Assembly: GCF_033568475.1 (NCBI RefSeq)
Contig: NC_133122.1
Location: forward strand, 185,027,449-185,091,448
Length of the DNA: 64,000 nucleotides
Reading direction: 5' to 3'
Source: Henckelia pumila
Taxonomy: Eukaryota; Streptophyta; Magnoliopsida; Lamiales; Gesneriaceae
In this document: in pieces, positions 20,352 through 33,262 of the stretch
How positions within the stretch are numbered: the stretch's first letter is position 1
Layout: each line of letters starts with the position of its first letter
The notes under the pieces: generated by a model
The model's database searches: none
What the model was told of the DNA's origin: nothing
The model's input: the letters and a program-made list of their open reading frames with translations, nothing else
Translations under genes and position numbers: made by a program

Positions 20352-23300
20352 ATGGCACCGTTGACTAGACGAAGCAGACATTCAAAAGATAAGTCAGTTG
20401 AAGGAGCTTGTAGAGTCCGGAAGGAAAATAAATCAAGCACTGTGAAGAAGTCGAAGAAATCAAAAATAGGTGAACCCTGTTTTAATTTTTTTAAATCGGC
20501 CGCTATATATGATTCGTCTCGAGTAACTGAGAAAATTGTTCATTTATAGGAATAATTTTGGTCCTCATTGTATGAATCTTTAATATTTCTGTGTTTCCAT
20601 TATTTTTAGGGTTTTGTGGCTCAAATGTCTTGCTACCGTTCTTGTTTGCATATATTTATCGAAACATTCGCATCATTATTCCTAATTTTTGTATTTAATT
20701 TTGACAGTTCCTCAGTTTAAATTATTTATCCCCAATTTTTAGGGTTTTGTTCTTGAAATTGTTTATGAAGTATATCTTGGTAAATGAATGTTATATTGTT
20801 ATGTTGTTGTGATGTTTTTGATTTATTGAATATATATTCAATAATGTTATATTGTTGAAGACAATTGATAAATGTATGTATAGAAGTACCCAATTGTTCC
20901 CAAATTTAAAGTTTTTGTTTTTTTCCATGCAATATTCCATTCTGTTATTTTTATAATGAAATTTTTTTAATGATTTTTAAATATTAGAAATGGCTGATGA
21001 AGAGGAAATATGTGATGATTTTGATTCGATCAAAAGTGGCAAGGTTATATTTACTCGATGTTCCCCGCCTATTGTAAAAAAATAATGGAGGAGTTGAAGG
21101 TGATCATAGGGAATGAACAAATGAGCAAAATAAAAGAAACTCCATTCGGTAAATGGATAGACATGCCTGTTCTACCTGTGAGTAGTGGCAGGGTAGACTA
21201 TCTGTTTAAAAGATTTGATAGTTCTTCATGCTCGTTCGTTGTTGGTGGTGATATTTCCATTATTTTCACATCAAGAGACTTCTCAATTGTGCTTGGTTTG
21301 CATCGGAGAGGTCAACAAGTTGATCTGGACCTCAAGCTTGAATCAAACTTCCTGTCTCGACACTTCGGAGGGAAAATAAGCAACACTCACAGGATTGTTA
21401 TAAAAAAAAAGCTTGTTTCACTTGCGAGTAGTAATGTCGAAGTTGACATTGATGACTTTGTTAGAATGTTCATTTTGTTTATATTTAATTCTGTAATATT
21501 CTCGACTGGTAATTACATTACTCCTGCTTTTATCTTTTCCTATATTGATTAACTGAGCACGTTTTTTGAGTTTGGATGGGGAGATGCTGTGTATCGGTTT
21601 TTATATCAAGAATTAGACAATCAAGCGAGTAAACTGTATTTGGATGGTTGCACGGCTGGATTGATGGCGAGTATATAATTATCTTAGTTATTGTTCTATT
21701 AATTTGTTGAATTTGTTTACTTATATGATTTTTTGCTTAGGCTTGGTTCTATGAAAGAGTGTCGTCATTAGCCGTGCCGCGTGGTGTTCATATCTGCCCC
21801 CGCCTGTTTCGTTTTGGAAAAAGCAAGATCCAGTTGGATGCTGTGAAAGATGAAGTGGCTTTTGATGTCATATCGTCAACCAAGGTATCTTCTATTTTAC
21901 TAATCATATTTCGAATGCTGGAGCTTTGCATTATATATATTTGTTTTTGGATCAGGTTTTGTCGATTCATCCTTTTCCTGAGGAGGAAATGTTGTTGGAG
22001 AACAAGGTAATATGAGTAGCATCCTTTATTTCATGTTTTAGAAAAAAGAAATATTCTTCATTATTTTATTTGTTGTTGTAGTTGTTGCTGCCGGTTTCAA
22101 AGGAAAAAGAAGGCAGGAGAGATAATTGTGAACTAGAAAAAACTGTGAATAAACAAATTGCTGAGATTAAAATTTTGAAAAGAATTTGTACGCAGTTGAA
22201 ACGTGAGAGAGTTGGCGCTAAGAGGAAGCTGGTTGATTTGAAAGAAAATCTGGTTTTGGAGGAAGAATTTGCTCGAAATCTCAATGGCAAGGACATTGTA
22301 GTTGATAATGATTCGAGTGATGATGACGCTGCTGATTGAATCAATGAAACCAATGAGGAAGAGGAGTTGAGTATGAGTCATGACCTAGGGGTAATTTATA
22401 TGATTTTTTTGATGTGCCAGTCAAGAATTGTGTTGATTACTCGGTGAAGGGAAAAAGTGTTGTTGGTGAATTAGATAAGACCAATGTTCCAGATATTGGT
22501 AAATTGAAGATAGGTGAAGATGCATGTGATGATGGATTGGGTATTGGAAATGGAAAAAGTGTTGTTGGTGCTGAGCCTGAGGGTGAAAAAAAATGCAGAA
22601 AGTGGTCCATTGGGAACGAAAAGTACCGAAGCCGATGGACAGAATTATTGTACTGAGGATCTGATTGAGATTGATCAAATGTTGGATAATCTTGTATCAA
22701 AAGTCGTTAAGGAAAATAATGTTTCTGAGGTTGATATTTCAACAACTGCATTAACCAATGTGTTTGAGAGGGATACTGGTGACTATACCTCTGAAAAAAG
22801 TGGTGGGGTCAACGAGAGTGATGATAATTCGAAGAAGGTTGCGAAAAACACTAATTTCCCATCTTCCATCGTCGATAATGTCCGAACGAGGGGGGATCGG
22901 GTGAAGAAAAGAAAGCCATCATTCTTTGTGACTCCACCCAGTACCACACCCAAGAGAAAGGGTAGGAAAAAGGTTTGACTTTGGTTGAAACCAACTTTAA
23001 CCTTGGTTAATTGATTTTGAGGTCCTATATTTTACTTCGTGTTACTGATGTTGATCATATTTGTGTATTCTGCCGTAGGGAGGAAAAATAATTGATGTTG
23101 AGCATGAACAAAATAATGATTTGAGTAACCAGTGGACTAGTCAGTATTAAGGTAGAACAAATTTCTGTGGACATGAAGAAGCCACTGCCAAAGAGAAAAA
23201 GTTGTTGACGGATTAACTTTCTAGGGATGACATCACGTATGAATTTTCTCACTGAAAGCTCTCTCTATTTGTTTATCACTTTTTTTATAATCATTTTTAA

Positions 23301-24187
23301 TACAATAGAATTCATTTATTTTTGTAGTGTCGATGTTTGGCAAGATGAAATTGTCCATATGTCAGGGTTCGTGTTCTGTGATTTCTTGTTTGGTAAGCTT
23401 GTTAGCAGTGAAATTATCAATGTTCAAATGTGCATGATGGAAAAATACAGTGTGGATAAAGAAAATGAAATATTTTTCATGGACACTTTGGTGCAGGTTA
23501 GTAGAAATATAAAAGCGTCATCGGTGAGTTAGTATACATTTGAATTCGTTTTTGGTTTTTAATGTTATTTTATTTTGTCTAACGTAGAGAGAAGTGTTTA
23601 ATCTCCTCGGAAGAGTGGGGAAAAAAAATGAAGGTCCAGAAAAATGACTACGACTCCTTTTTTGCGGAACTCTCAGCTTCCTCTAAGTTTTGTTTGCAGA
23701 AAATTAACGGAGATACGTTCAAGAGATGCAAATACCTCATTTTCCCAATTAATAGTAGAGTGCATTGGTTTCTGCTAGTATTTCACGCAAAAGAGGGGAT
23801 ATTCAAAATGTAGAATTCACTTCCCGATTCTTTCAGCTTAGGGGCGTGTAGAACTTTGGTGAGTCTTTATTGTGTCATGTCATGTGATTTGTACGAATGT
23901 TTTTTTTACAAACCTTTATCTTTGAAGGCACGTTTTCTGGTTGGTTGGGTTCGCCATAATTCAAATTTCGTCATACCCGACTCTAATGTGTTGAGAGAAC
24001 GTACGCGTCATCAAGGTGAATCACTTGATTGTGGTGTTTTTGCATGCATGTGTGTAGAGTGTCTAGCCCGTGACTCGGCTGAGATGTGGGAATATTAGAA
24101 TACAGTGAAGATGGACACATATCGTGCTCGACTGGCTGCAAATATTTTATCTCATGAAAGGGGATTGCTAAAAAACAATTCTACATA
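20352..24187 (+). pseudogene. MULE accessory gene: DUF1985-like, coiled coil, Ulp1
   Basis: Multi-exon plus-strand gene. Exon 1 (20352-20469) starts MAPLTRRSRHSKDK, Lys/Arg-rich and possibly nuclear-targeting. Exon 2 from 20988 joins in phase and holds a DUF1985-type region (TRCSPP, PFGKW, FTSRDFSIVLGL, WGDAVY). Later exons are 21741-21884 (WFYERVSSLAVP), 21956-22006 and 22082 onward (a charged coiled coil), then an acidic linker to 22978 and an Ulp1 protease domain. Damage: in-frame TAA at 21550, TGA near 22337, and frame changes at A runs 21076-21082, 22586-22593 and 23621-23628. Some exon joins, notably near 21673, could not be made in frame. Plant MULE Ulp1 genes are known; the substrate is presumed to be SUMO-like but unproven. 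Confidence 0.7.
23329..24187 (+). other. Ulp1/C48 protease domain exons, active site altered
   Basis: Exons: about 23329-23496 (VWQDEIVHMSGFVFCDF), from 23588 (REVFNLLGRVG, then HWFLLVFH with the catalytic His), and from about 23929 (RHQGESLDCGVFACM with the oxyanion Gln and nucleophilic Cys; YRARLAANIL near the end). Where Ulp1 proteins carry Asp in a DSLP-type motif, this copy reads stop-N-S-L-P (about 23811-23825). With the A-run frame change this predicts an inactive enzyme. Confidence 0.7.
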
Positions 24188-24473
24188 ACTGTCTTTGTAA
24201 GGTTTTGTGATTGATGGAAATATGTATAGTACGTAACTCTGTTTATATTATTTTGTAAACCTCCATTTGAGATGAAACAAGTTCGAGTAGCCTCATATTT
24301 TGTACAATTTAATTCTGGAATATATTATCACATATTAAGAATAATCTCCTTAATAAATGGAATAATCTCTCTTGCGTGGTGCGATTCATGAACTTGAACT
24401 GAATTTGTAAGACATATGCAGTGGTAGAATACAATATGATGACTATTTTTTCTGATCTACTACAATAATTTGA

Positions 24474-27400
24474 GGACTATCATTTACTCTAATTCCACTC
24501 AAATTTAGGAACAGGTGACCGAGAGATCGAGCACAACTAGTAACCAGGTACGGGATAAATGTCACTTAATCGAGAACAATGCGTTCTCGAAATCCGGCAC
24601 AAAATGACCAGTCCTTATAATTCCACTCCAAGATGGTACAATACGCTGCATGACACAAGTGAAGCGGATATTTCAATCGCTAGAGATTGGTGGAACCATC
24701 ACCCAAGTGTTTGTCATGTAATGTCTTGTGCCCTACTTTGTCTAAGGTGTTGGAGGAAGATATTGATCATGACCCAAGGAGGGCACAATTTGTGGATGTC
24801 AACTAACAACCAATGTATACTATAGTGGTATATTTTCCAAATTCCAGACCCGCGAGTTGTTTCATACTATTTTGTCTGATCTACTACAACAATTTGAGGA
24901 CTACCACTTGGTATACTTCCACTCATCTTTAATAACACGTGACTCGGAGATAAGAACAATTCATTCCGATTGTGGGACAACCATTGTGGACCATGAGGAT
25001 CACATTCCCCTAGTGGAAGTGTCTTTGGATCAAAATGTCAGTTATGTAGAACAATCCAATATGAATTTGGAATAATCTTCTCGAAATCCGGCACAAGATG
25101 ACATGTCCTTATAATTCCACTACAGGATGGTACAATACACTGCATGATACAAGTGAAGCGGATATTTCAATCGCTAGAGATTGGTGGAACCATCACCCAA
25201 GTGTTTGTCTAGTAATGTATTGTGCTCTACATTGTCTAAGGTGTAGGAAAGAGACATTGATCATGACCCAATGAGAGCACCATTTGTGGATGTCCATTGC
25301 CACCCAATGTATATAATATGGGTATATTTTCCGAAATCCAAACTCATAACTTGTTTAATATGATGGTTTCTCGTCTTTAAGGACTATCATTTACTCTAAT
25401 TCCACTCATCTTTAAGAACAAGTCAGTGAGAGATCGAGCACAACTAGTACGCATGGATGGGATTAATATTATTCAATCTAGAACAATGTATTACAATTGT
25501 AGGACAAACATTGTGGGCCATGAGGATCACACATTCCTAGTGAAAGTGGCTTTAGATCAAAATGTCATGTATTAGGAACAATCTTAGAATTATGAAGAAT
25601 AATCTTTTCGATTTGAGGAACAATAAGGCATGCCCAAGTTAACATGCACCAAAATAATATAATACACTGCATGAAACAAGTGAAGAAGAGTGTTCAATCC
25701 TTAGAGATTGGTGGAACCATCACCCAAGTATTTGTCTAGTAATATATTGTGCCCTACATTGTCTAAGGTGTAGGAAAGAGACATTGATCATGACCCAATG
25801 AGAGCACCATTTGTGGATGTCCATTGCCACCCAATGTATATAATATGGGTATATTGTCCGAAATACAAACTCATAACTTGTTTAATATGATATTTTTTCG
25901 TCTTTAAGGACTATCATTTACTCTAATTCCACTCATCTTTAAGAACAAGTCAGTGAGAGATCGAGCACAACTAGTACGCATGGATGGGATAAATATTATT
26001 CAATCGAGAACAATGTCTTCCAATTGTAGGAGAAACATTGTGGGCCATGAGGATCACACTTTCCTAGTGAAAGTGGCTTTGGATCAAAATTTCATGTATT
26101 AGGAACAATCTTAGAATTATGAAGAATAATCTTTTCGATTTGAGGAACAATAAGGCATGCCCATGTTAACATGCACCAAAATCATATAATATACTGCATG
26201 ACACAAATGGAGAGGAGTGTTCAATCCTTAGAGATTGGTGGAACCATCACCCAATTTTTTGTCTAGTAATCTATTGTGCTCTACATTATCTAATGTGTAG
26301 GAAAGAGACATTGATCATGACCCAATGAGAGCACCATTTGTGTATGTCCATTGCCACCCAATGTATATAATATGGGTATATTGTCCGAAATCCAAACTCA
26401 TAACTTGTTTAATATGATGTTTTCTCGTCTTTAAGGACTATCATTTACTCTAATTCCACTCATCTTTAAGAACAAGTCAGTGAGAGATCGAGCACAAATA
26501 GTACGCATGGATGGGATAAATATTATTCAATCGAGAACAATGTCTTCCAATTATAGGACAAACATTGTGGGCCATGAGAATCACAATTTTCTAGTGAAAG
26601 TGGCTTTGGATCAAAATGTCATGTATTAGGAACAATCTTAGAATTATGAAGAATAATCTTTTTGATTTGAGGAACAATAAGGCATGCCCAAGTTAACATG
26701 CACCAAAATCATATAATACACTGCATGACACAAGTGGAGAGGAGTGTTCAATCCTTAGAGATTGGTGGAACCATCACCCAAGTGTTTTTCTAGTAATATA
26801 TTGTGCTCTACATTGTCTAAGGTGTAGGAAAGAGACATTGATCATGACCCAATGAGAGCACCATTTGTGGATGTCCATTGCCACCCAATGTATATAATAT
26901 GGGTATATTGTCCGAAATCCAAACTCATAACTTGTTTAATATGATGTTTTCTCGTCTTTAAGGACTATCATTTACTCTTATTCCACTCATCTTTAAGAAC
27001 AAGTCACCGAGAGATCGAGCACAACTAGTACGCATGGATGAGATAAATATTATTCAATCAAGAACAATGTCTTCCAATTGTAGGACAAACATTGTGAGCC
27101 ATGAGGATCACACTTTGCTAGTGAAAGTGGCTTTGGATCAAAATTTCATGTATTAGGATTAATCTTAGAATTATGAAGAATAATCTTTTCGATTTGAGGA
27201 ACAATAAGTCATGCCCATGTTAACATGCACCAAAATCATATAATACACTGCATGACACAAGTGGAGAGGAGTGTTCAATCCTTAGAGATTGGTGGAACCA
27301 TCACCCAAGTGTTTGTCTAGTAATGTATTGTGCTCTACATTGTCTAACGTGTAAGAAAGAGACATTGATCATGACCCAATGAGAGCACCATTTGTGGATG

Positions 27401-29221
27401 TTCATTGCCATCCAATGTATATAATATGGGTATATTGTCCGAAATCCAAAATCATAACTTGTTTAATATGATGTTTTTTCGTCTTTAAGGACTATCATTT
27501 ACTCTTATTCCCCTCATCTTTAAGAACAAGTCAGTGAGAGATCGAGCACAACTAGTACGCATGGATGAGATAAATATTATTCAATCGAGAACAATGTCTT
27601 CCAATTGTAGGACAAACATTGTGAGCCATGAGGATCACACTTTGCTAGTGAAAGTGGCTTTGGATCAAAATTTCATGTATTAGGATTAATCTTAGAATTA
27701 TGAAGAATAATCTTTTCGATTTGAGGAACAATAAGTCATGCCCATGTTAACATGCATCAAAATTATATAATACACTGCATGACACAAGTGGAGAGGAGTG
27801 TTCAATCCTTAGAGATTGGTGGAACCATCACCCAAGTGTTTGTCTAGTAATGTATTGTGCTCTACATTGTCTAACGTGTAGGAAAGAGACATTGATCATG
27901 ACCCAATGAGAGCACCATTTGTGGATGTCCATTGCCACCCAATGTATATAATATGGGTATATTGTCCGAAATCCAAACTCATAACTTGTTTAATATGATG
28001 TTTTCTCGTCTTTAAGGAATATCATTTACTCTAATTCCACTCATCTTTAAGAACAAGTCAGTGAGAGATCGAACACAACTAGTACGCATGGATGGGATAA
28101 ATATTATTCAATCGAGAACAATTTCTTCCAATTGTAGGACAAATATTGTGGGCCATGAGGATCACACTTTCCTAGTGAAAGTGGCTTTGGATCAAAATGT
28201 CATGTATTAGGAAAAATCTTAGAATTATGAAGAATAATCTTTTCGATTTGAGGAACAATAAGGCATGCCCATGTTAACATGCACCAAAATCATATAATAC
28301 ACTGCATGACACAAGTGGAGAGAAGTGTTCAATCCTTAGAGATTAGTTGAACCATCACCCAAGTGTTTGTCTAGTAATGTATTGTGCTCTACATTGTCTA
28401 AGGTATAGGAGAGAGACATTGATCATGACCCAATGAAAGCACCATTTGTGGATGTCCATTGTCATCCAATGTATATAATATGGGCATATTGTCTGAAATC
28501 CAAACTCATAACTTGTTTAATATGATGTTTTCTCGTCTTTAAGGACTATCATTTACTCTAATTCCACTCATCTTAAGAACAAGTCAGTGAGAGATCGAGC
28601 ACAACTAGTACGCATGGATGGGATAAATATTATTCTATCGAGAACAATGTCTTCCAATTGTAGGACAAACATTGTGGGCCATGAGGATCACACTTTCCTA
28701 GTGAAAGTGGCTTTGGATCAAAATGTCATGTATTAGGAACAATCTTAAATTATGAAGAATAAAATTTTCGATTTGAGGAACCATAAGGCATGTCCATGTT
28801 AACATGGACCAAAATCATATAATACACTGCATGAAACAAGTGAAGAGGATTGTTCAATACTTAGAGATTATTGGAACCATCACCCAAGTATTTGTCTAGT
28901 AATGTATTGTGCTCTACATTGTCTAAGGTGTAGGAGAGAGACATTGATCATGACCCAATGAGAGCACCATTTGTGGATGTTCATTTCCATCCAATGTATA
29001 TAATATGGGCATATTGTCCGAAATCAAAACTCATAACTTGTTTAATATGATGTTTTCTCGTCTTTAAGGACTATCATTTACTCTAATTCCACTCATCTTT
29101 AAGAACAAGTCAGTGAGAGATCGAACACAACTAGTACGCATGGATGGGATAAATATTATTCAATCGAGAACAATGTGTTCCAATTGTAGGACAAAAATTG
29201 TGGGTCATGGGGATCACACTC
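24474..29221. repeat. Tandem array, 527-bp period, inside the MULE
   Basis: The marker GGACTATCATTTACTCTAAT (with variants) starts at 25381, 25908, 26435, 26962, 27489, 28016, 28543 and 29068; six successive intervals are exactly 527 bases and the last is 525. Two divergent, shorter units lie to the left (24474, 24898). The units at 26962 and 27489 share private variants (CACTTTGCTAGTG, TTAGGATTAATC, AATAAGTCATGCCC), showing recent local duplication. Short reading frames inside do not persist across units, so it is non-coding. Confidence 0.93.
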
Positions 29222-29600
29222 AGATATTTCAAACAACCCAATACATATTCAGAATAATCTGTTCGATTTAAGGCATAAGATGACATGTCATTGTGAACTT
29301 GAGATTTATCGTTTGCAAATGTACCAAGATGGCCAAGGTGTATCGGCTCAAAATGTCACATATATGGAACAATCCTTGAATTATGCGGAATTATCTGTTT
29401 GATTTACGGAACAAGATGACATGTCGCATGTATTATAATTACTCTTTTGACCCTCACAATAAAACAAAAATAATACTTTGACTCTCACCTACCCCTCATT
29501 ATTAACTCTGTCGGTACACTTTATCCATTCACTTCTTCTTTCTCGTTTGGTTAGGGTTTTGATTTTCAAAATAAAATTTCATTCTTCAAGATCGAGCACA
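29222..29600 (+). other. Spacer and 5' region of the zf-GRF-like gene
   Basis: A diverged relative of part of the 527-bp unit (TCTTTGATTT-like blocks near 29250-29420), then CT-rich sequence and the leader of the gene. No separate gene seen. Confidence 0.45.
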
Positions 29601-30050
29601 ATGGAAATGAAGATTGCACCACAATGTTTATGTGGTTTCGGAGAAATGATTTTACAAAGAGCCGGACTACGTTCGACCCGCCCGGAAGAGTTGTATTATA
29701 TTTGTCCTCGTGAGCTGCAACATAAAAATAGATTTTTTTGGTACGATGATTATCACGGTGAATCTCTCCAAAAATCATCAAATTTTAAACCAGACCCAAG
29801 TAATAAAGGTAGAGAGAGCTGCGCATATTCAATGAATCAACAATCTGCATTATCGTTCATCCATGATTCAACAGAACAGTTGAATTATAAGAAGAAGGAG
29901 CATTCGTCCTCTGATGTGCTAGACAACCAGTCTACTAGAACACCAGGGTTCGACCATATCGTAGAAATATGTTGTTGTTTTGGTTGCACATGTTTTGTTC
30001 TTGTACTAATTTTACTTCTAGCTCTGTTTATTGTAATAATCAGACAATAA
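29601..30050 (+). CDS. zf-GRF-like protein with C-terminal membrane anchor
   Basis: 149 aa from ATG at 29601; nothing downstream of the ATG is interrupted. Residues about 9-45 resemble a GRF zinc finger: CLCG, then RPEELYYICP, then FFWYDD. The Cys normally before FFxW is Asn here (KNRFFWYDD), so one zinc ligand may be missing. A polar linker follows, then a Cys-rich hydrophobic segment (about 121-147) ending in IIRQ, which would make a tail anchor. GRF fingers bind single-stranded nucleic acid in other proteins; small GRF proteins of this shape are common around plant transposons. Its role in the MULE is unknown. The 3' part is duplicated just downstream. Confidence 0.65.
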   Translation: MEMKIAPQCLCGFGEMILQRAGLRSTRPEELYYICPRELQHKNRFFWYDDYHGESLQKSSNFKPDPSNKGRESCAYSMNQQSALSFIHDSTEQLNYKKKEHSSSDVLDNQSTRTPGFDHIVEICCCFGCTCFVLVLILLLALFIVIIRQ

Positions 30051-30425
30051 GTTCCAAATTTATTCAGTTTTATTCCAAATTAAATACAAGTTTTACGATA
30101 TACATAGCAATTAGTACCTGCCATTTGAAAATTTAAAAAGAACGACTAATTTGATTAGTTTGTGACTGGAGAAACATATTTCATTGAAATATTAATGAAA
30201 AAGAGCATTTCTCAAATTCGAACATTATAGAAATATGTTGTTGTTTTGGTTGCACATGTTTCGTTCTTGTGCTAATATTACTTGTAGCGTTGTTTATTGT
30301 AATAATCAGACATTAGGTTTCAAATTTATGCAGCTTTATTCCATATTAAATACAAGTTGTACGAAATACATATCAGTTAGCACCTGCCATTTGAAAATTT
30401 AAAGCAACGACTTACTTGATTAGTT
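29961..30425 (+). repeat. Tandem duplication of the zf-GRF gene 3' end
   Basis: The segment from ATAGAAATATGTTGTTGTTT (coding for the membrane anchor) through CTGCCATTTGAAAATTTAAA recurs at about 30228 with a period near 264. The second copy keeps the anchor coding pattern but lacks the zinc-finger part. Confidence 0.85.
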
Positions 30426-30809
30426 AACTGAGAAGACATCATTCACTGAAACAGTAATGACAAAAATCATTTATCAAATTCGAACATTACATATTTGTTT
30501 ACCACAAACAGAGTTGGTTTTAAAATAACTTAAGACAATACAATACACTTAACTACACTACGACCCCAGATCAAGTTAAAATGTGACAGCAGATGGTTCC
30601 ACAAAAGCCTCAAACCAAGCGCAATCCAGCAATGCTTCCACTCGAACGTGTGTGCCTTTTCTAGGGCAATTTCATGATCGAACCAGCTTACAGTAATCGC
30701 TTGCCCCTGCATATTTTTTGAACAGTCAAGATTAATTTCTGAATAATTTCTGTTAAAAAGTTATGCTAATAACAAATAATTGAAACATCATATTTTAAAA
30801 CAATTACAG
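30426..30809. other. Spacer between the two convergent MULE genes
   Basis: Lies between the rightward GRF gene and the leftward transposase. No domain recognised; both 3' ends meet here. Confidence 0.5.
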
Positions 30810-33262
30810 CTACTCTATCGGTTCCTTGCAACTGCGTCTATTGTGTCCTCTCGCATGACAACGACCACATGTTGAGACACGTGTATTAACTTGCGATGGT
30901 ATTCTCTTCGTCCTTCTGCGACCCGGCTGACTATGCACAGAAGGAGCTTGGATTATATCGGATTCAACAACACATGACTCACTGATGTCAAAGGTTGGGA
31001 TAGGATTAATATGTCCTTTGTACGCAGCGCGATACGCTTCGATCTTGAAATACTTGTCACAAAAATCATACACAGACAGAGATTTCGCCTCAATGGCAGA
31101 AATGGCGTGCTTGAACGGAATCTTATTGATCTGCCAAACTCTACATGAACAAGTCATATCCACTAAATCCACGGCAAATGACTTTTTACCATCAACAACC
31201 TCAAACTTCCAATCACACGAATGCTGAACTCTTAATGTTCGGGATTCCATATATGCGCTTACAACAGACTTTTCTTTTCTTGAGCTTAATTCCTTGGTCA
31301 TGAGTAGAGTTGATTCACGTTGTCGGTGCATCATTTTCATTATCTGCACGCGTATGTGATCAACCATAGCAATAATAGGCAGATGACGAGCTGGCCTAAC
31401 CCAACTATTCCTACACTTGACTATATTGTTATTTATAACACCCCATCTATTGCCAACAAACAATGCATTGGCCGAACTCTGTGGATCAGAATTTACAATA
31501 AACCCTCTGGCAAGTGGCATTGACTCTAATATATTGTTTATATGTTGCTCGTACTCTTGAAAAGACGAAGCATACGCAACTTTCTTGAATACCGAAGACC
31601 AATGTTTTTTGTTATGTCTGGGATAACTTCTCAACACCTAAAAAGATTAATAAAAAATTAGATCGAGCTTAAAATGATCAGATAATATGAAAAAATTAAA
31701 GTAAAATTGCTCAGGGATTCGTAATTTGGAATTTACCTGCTTAACGAAATTATCCACTAAATGTCTCAAATAATAAGCATGGTGACTCCCAACAAATACT
31801 TGATTCACTGCCTTGATGATACTGGGATGTCTGTCCGAGAAAAATGTGAACTCGTCGAATGGAATGCATTGATAGTAAAGGAGCACACAACTCAAATGAT
31901 AACAAAACCAAACCCAGTTCGCATCATTCTCCGCATCTACTATGGCATAAGCAATTGTGAAAAGATCATCGTTCGCATCTTTCGACACAGCAACTAAGAT
32001 GCATCTTTATACTTATTCTTTATATGAGTACCATCCAAAAATATCAATGGCCTACAACCACTAACAAAACCGACGACACATGCAGGAAAACAAATGAACA
32101 ACCGTCTGAATTTTTTAGTAAGGTTCAATCTCACACTCTACAACACTACCAGGATTAGTATTTTTAACAGCATCACAATACCATCTTAATCTATCATAGC
32201 ATCCTTCATCTGTGCCATGAATATCATGCATCGCCAACTCTTTACCCTTCCACACTTTGCGGTATTCTAACTCTATCCCAAAATCTCTTTGCAAGTCCAT
32301 CTGCATTGTACACGGACGATAAGAGGACTCTCCTCTCAATTTTTATTTCACAACATTCGCTATCCAATAGGCATCGGCTCTAGGATGCCCTCTGCTACGT
32401 AGATTATTCTCACAACAATTATGTTGCAGTTTACATTTTCTGATGGCAAAAAGATTGTCTCTTTTATATTTCGAAGCATAAATTCTCCAACCGCAGCTCT
32501 TTTCACTACAAATCACAATAACCTTCTCGCTGTCATTTTTTTACATACATAAATGAACGTCTTGTGGCAACAGAAAAGTTTTTCAAATAATTCCTAAATT
32601 CATCAGCACCCTTGAATGTTTGTCCTACACCATGAATACAATTAATCCAGGCATCTATAGTATTGGCGCAAAGGGGCTGTTCAACCTCGTTGTCACTCTT
32701 CGACTACATGTCTTTCTCATCAACCCTTACCAGTTTAATATACAATTAATAAGATAAAAAAGAACAATAACCACAAAAACAAATTTTAAATTTAAAAAAT
32801 TAATCTTGGTTTCAAACAGCTAATTGATAATTTATACAATGCAATCTACAATATTTAACCTTTAATTTTTTTTATTAAACATTTTACTAAACATATCAAA
32901 ATAAGAGAATGAAAATACGTCTAATAATAAGTAAATGTATTTTACCTCCCATCATTCAAGGTGTTGAAGTGTTCATTTCTTTTCTCTGCCCTCAATTCAA
33001 TCATCGTAAGCTTTACACACATATAAAGATGAATCATATTAAGAACATTATCATCATCATTCAAAGACACAAGCATCTTATGCAGTGGAGCTACGTATTG
33101 AAGCATAATGGATTTCGGAGATATTTCTGCACATTTTTTGCTCAGACTAGTAAAAACATCCATCAAGCTACAACCACTGAAGATTGAGATGACAAACAGA
33201 TGCTTCTTGAATTTACAGCAACCCAAAAACGAAAGATTGCAAGGACCACTTCCAGATTCCAT
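30810..33262 (-). pseudogene. mudrA-like MULE transposase, several frame breaks
   Basis: Would catalyse cut-and-paste transposition. N-terminal exon from ATG at 33262 (PB1-like, IMLQYVAPLHKMLVSL) to a donor near 32945. Then a MuDR-type DNA-binding region (CSEKSCGWRIYASK, HPRADAYWIANVVK; about 32730-32341), the 32339-32115 segment, and the DDE part with LDGTHI and SDRHPSI. A clean 99-base intron (31638-31736) precedes the C-terminal exon. That exon has a SWIM finger CSCRVWQINKIPFKH, where the third ligand, normally Cys, is Phe (31113-31115), and a zinc knuckle CGRCHARGHNRRSC. Damage: stops near 32341 and 32700, frame changes at T7 32537-32543, near 32130 and near 31997. Probably inactive as assembled. 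Confidence 0.8.

Noticed and set aside
24474..29221. CRISPR-like or coding interpretation of the 527-bp array
   Set aside because: Units are contiguous with no unique spacers, in a plant nuclear element; reading frames within units are not kept between copies.
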